Shown in pieces: positions 5,348 through 6,837 of a DNA stretch of 6,837 bases. Where the stretch lies: the NCBI GenBank assembly GCA_002352285.1, contig DEIC01000133.1, positions 1-6,837 of the forward strand, read 5' to 3'. Numbering within the stretch: the first letter of the stretch is position 1; each line of letters begins with the position of its first letter. The position numbers were made by a program, and so were the translations under genes. Under the pieces are notes generated by a model. The model was not told where the DNA came from. It made no database searches and saw only the letters and a program-made list of their open reading frames with translations. The stretch comes from Alphaproteobacteria bacterium UBA2784 (GTDB taxonomy: Bacteria; Pseudomonadota; Alphaproteobacteria; Micropepsales; Micropepsaceae).

Positions 5348-6388
5348 ATGCTGCTGTGGATCATCGTTGGTGCGGGTGCGCTGGCCGCGTCATTGGCGCT
5401 TTTCTGGCCTCTGCTGCGTCGCGGCACGCCAGATGCGCTCGCCAAAGATGACGCAACTTTAATCTACGCGCGACAGCTTGCCGAACTTGATGAGGAGGAG
5501 GCCGCAGGCCGCATCACGCGAGAGGAAGCAGAATCGATCCGCCGAGAGACGGGTCGCCGCATGATCGCGGCAGCAAGATCGCAAAAGCATGTTGACCGCG
5601 CCGGCCCGCAGGCGCGCCCGCTGCTGTTTGCAGCATGCGCCGTTCTGGCTGCGACTGCGAGCATCGGGCTTTATCTCCATTGGGGATCACCGGACGCAGC
5701 AAACCAGATTGATCGCGACATGGCCCGCCTCGAGGGCGCCAGCGCCGAAGAGCTGATCGCCATTCTCACGCGGCGCATGGTCGAGAGTCCGGGCGATGCG
5801 CAAGGCTGGAAGCTTCTGGCCAAGGCGCTGGCTGAACGAGACCGATATGCCGAAGCGGCGCAGGCCTATGCGCGCGCCATCGCTGCATCGACCGATCCTG
5901 ATGCGCGGCTTCTGGGCGACTATGGTGAGGCGGCAACGATTGCCGAAGGCGGCACCGTGCCACCAGAGGCCATCGTCGCCTTTGAGCGTGCCCGCGCACT
6001 GGAACCGATGGACCCGCGCCCACGCCTTTATCTTGCGATGGCGCAAGAGCAGTTCGGTGACGTTGCAGGCGCCATCAACGCGCTCGAGTCATTGCTTGAT
6101 GACTCAGCCGAAGATGCGCCCTGGCGGCCATTGGTGGAGCGCCAGCTGCTGCGCATGCGCGGCGCGCAGTCCGGTGTTGATGCTCCCGACATCCAATCAA
6201 TGGTCGATGGCCTTGCCGCGCGACTGAACGAAAACCCCAACGACCTCGACGGCTGGCTGATGCTGATCCGCGCTTACGAAGTCTTGGGCGACACGGCCAA
6301 AGCCCAGGCCGCCCGCACCCGCGCACGTGAGATATTCGCTGACGACGCCGATGCGCTGGCGCGCATTTCTGCGGGAAGCGCACCGTAG
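5348..6388 (+). CDS. ccmI: Cytochrome c biogenesis protein CcmI (CycH)
   Basis: CcmI is the apocytochrome-binding subunit of the haem-lyase complex in System I cytochrome c maturation; it passes apocytochrome c to CcmF/CcmH on the periplasmic side. The 346-residue product shows the full architecture: a first membrane segment (2-23, LLWIIVGAGALAASLALFWPLL), a charged cytoplasmic loop of the family type (YARQLAELDEEEAAGRITREEAESIRRE, 40-67), a second membrane segment (about 91-112), and a periplasmic tail with TPR-like helix pairs at about 153-184, 205-218, 225-253 and 300-331. The MVDGLAARLNENPNDLDGWLMLIRAY stretch (285-310) is typical of alphaproteobacterial CcmI. The start at 5348 puts the first membrane segment at the N-terminus, with AGGG 10 nt upstream; the longer frame from 5159 adds 63 basic residues and overlaps the divergent gene. 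The usual companions ccmE, ccmF and ccmH do not follow, which is unusual. Confidence 0.92.
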   Translation: MLLWIIVGAGALAASLALFWPLLRRGTPDALAKDDATLIYARQLAELDEEEAAGRITREEAESIRRETGRRMIAAARSQKHVDRAGPQARPLLFAACAVLAATASIGLYLHWGSPDAANQIDRDMARLEGASAEELIAILTRRMVESPGDAQGWKLLAKALAERDRYAEAAQAYARAIAASTDPDARLLGDYGEAATIAEGGTVPPEAIVAFERARALEPMDPRPRLYLAMAQEQFGDVAGAINALESLLDDSAEDAPWRPLVERQLLRMRGAQSGVDAPDIQSMVDGLAARLNENPNDLDGWLMLIRAYEVLGDTAKAQAARTRAREIFADDADALARISAGSAP

Positions 6389-6442
6389 CGCGGAAAGCAT
6401 TCGGCGTTTCCTGCTTCACCGTTTTATGGCACACTGCCTCGC
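6389..6442 (+). other. Intergenic gap between ccmI and the DUF433 gene
   Basis: These 54 bases contain an imperfect hairpin, GGAAA (6392-6396) with TTTCC (6407-6411), with two inner G-C pairs and one bulge. A T-run (TTTT, 6422-6425) appears only 10 bases later, so it is a poor terminator. TTTTAT (6422-6427) could serve as a -10 box for the downstream gene; no convincing -35 is seen. No Shine-Dalgarno sequence precedes ATG 6443. Confidence 0.35.
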
Positions 6443-6643
6443 ATGAGTGACCTTGAAAAGCGCATTACTTCTGATCCCGGCCTTTGCGGCGGCAGGCCAT
6501 GCATCCGCGGGTTGCGCATTCGCGTGGCTGATGTGCTCGACCTTCTGGCGGCCGGGCTTTCGCCTGCACAAGTCGTCGAGGAATTGCCAGATCTCGAGCT
6601 CGATGACGTGAAAGCCGCTCTGGCCTTTCGTGCATCTCATTAG
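6443..6643 (+). CDS. DUF433 family protein (VapB45-like antitoxin fold)
   Basis: A 66-residue protein matching the DUF433 pattern over nearly its whole length: ITSDPGLCGGRPCIRGLRIRV (residues 8-28), then VLDLLAAGLSPAQVVEELPDLELDDVKAALAFRA. The glycine-rich first half and the AGLSPAQVVEE-PDL helix-turn-helix region are the family hallmarks. Members are small DNA-binding-like proteins, some acting as antitoxins beside a DUF5615/PIN-like nuclease gene directly downstream. No such partner follows here: the next gene is on the opposite strand and overlaps by 4 bp. ccmI lies 54 bp upstream on the same strand, so co-transcription is possible. There is no recognisable ribosome binding site, so the mRNA may be leaderless or poorly translated. 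The family is confident; an antitoxin role is not shown. Confidence 0.88.
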   Translation: MSDLEKRITSDPGLCGGRPCIRGLRIRVADVLDLLAAGLSPAQVVEELPDLELDDVKAALAFRASH

Positions 6644-6837
6644 TTCCTGAAATCAAACGCGCCATCGCCAGCCACATAGCGCGCAAAGGCGCCGCCTTCG
6701 AGCCAGGCTTTTGCCTGCGCATCATTGTTCAGCGTGGCTTCCCAGAACGCCAGCGAGCCCTGACAGATGATGTCGTGATAGCGCGGATAGCGGTCCGGGC
6801 TCACGCTGCGCCCGGCAACCGGATCGCGGCCCGAAAA
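6640..6837 (-). CDS. C-terminal end of a protein, possibly an alpha/beta hydrolase (partial, N-terminus off window)
   Basis: An open frame enters from the right edge and gives 65 residues ending in KAWLEGGAFARYVAGDGAFDFRN before TAA. It begins FSGRDPVAGR and continues with YHDIICQGSLAFWEATLNNDAQAKAWL. This resembles the end of dienelactone-hydrolase or PAF-acetylhydrolase-like enzymes, where the catalytic histidine precedes a hydrophobic F-G motif and a final helix reads roughly T-AFW-AYL-GD--A-AWL. The catalytic residues would lie outside the window, so activity cannot be judged. The stop overlaps the DUF433 stop by 4 bp (TTAG). The coding call is fairly firm because the frame is open to the edge and the sequence looks like a protein; the hydrolase assignment is tentative. 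Confidence 0.65.
   Translation of the reverse strand, partial: FSGRDPVAGRSVSPDRYPRYHDIICQGSLAFWEATLNNDAQAKAWLEGGAFARYVAGDGAFDFRN

Noticed and set aside
4780..5451. Plus-strand open frame of 223 codons opposite the exported protein
   Set aside because: No recognisable domain, and it crosses the ccmI start in another frame; the opposite strand has a clear signal peptide and balanced composition.

Overview
This 6.8 kb, GC-rich window reads as ordinary chromosomal DNA from an alphaproteobacterium. The basis is a two-domain GlnE, a short HU protein, and a CcmI with two membrane segments followed by a TPR-rich tail, all in the form usual for that class. The genus cannot be named from the sequence alone. 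I see no tRNA, rRNA, insertion sequence, CRISPR array, prophage or integration scar.

Layout from left to right. Positions 1-2582 (minus strand) hold most of glnE, the enzyme that adenylylates and deadenylylates glutamine synthetase; its C-terminus lies beyond the left edge. Its start is separated by 104 bp from an HU-type histone-like protein gene on the same strand (2687-2968). That gap holds a UUCG-loop hairpin and a strong intrinsic terminator built from the same arm sequences. A 306 bp divergent gap (2969-3274) contains a row of four inverted repeats and leads to a UMF1/Atg22-like major facilitator transporter (3275-4708, plus). The transporter converges on an unrecognised exported protein with six cysteines in its predicted mature part (4705-5253, minus). 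That gene diverges from ccmI, the cytochrome c haem-lyase assembly subunit (5348-6388, plus). A small DUF433 protein follows (6443-6643, plus). The window closes with the C-terminal 65 residues of a minus-strand protein, possibly an alpha/beta hydrolase (6640 to the right edge).

Functionally this is a mix of housekeeping genes (nitrogen control, nucleoid structure, cytochrome c maturation) and poorly characterised ones, with no obvious multi-gene pathway. ccmI stands without ccmE, ccmF or ccmH beside it, and the DUF433 gene has no toxin partner next to it. Both convergent gene pairs overlap by the same four bases, TTAG, so neither pair has room for a conventional terminator between stop codons.

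I did not find a convincing undescribed multi-gene system. The signals most worth a second look are non-coding: the hairpin pair between HU and glnE, whose arms can exchange partners as in an attenuator, and the row of inverted repeats in front of HU and the transporter.
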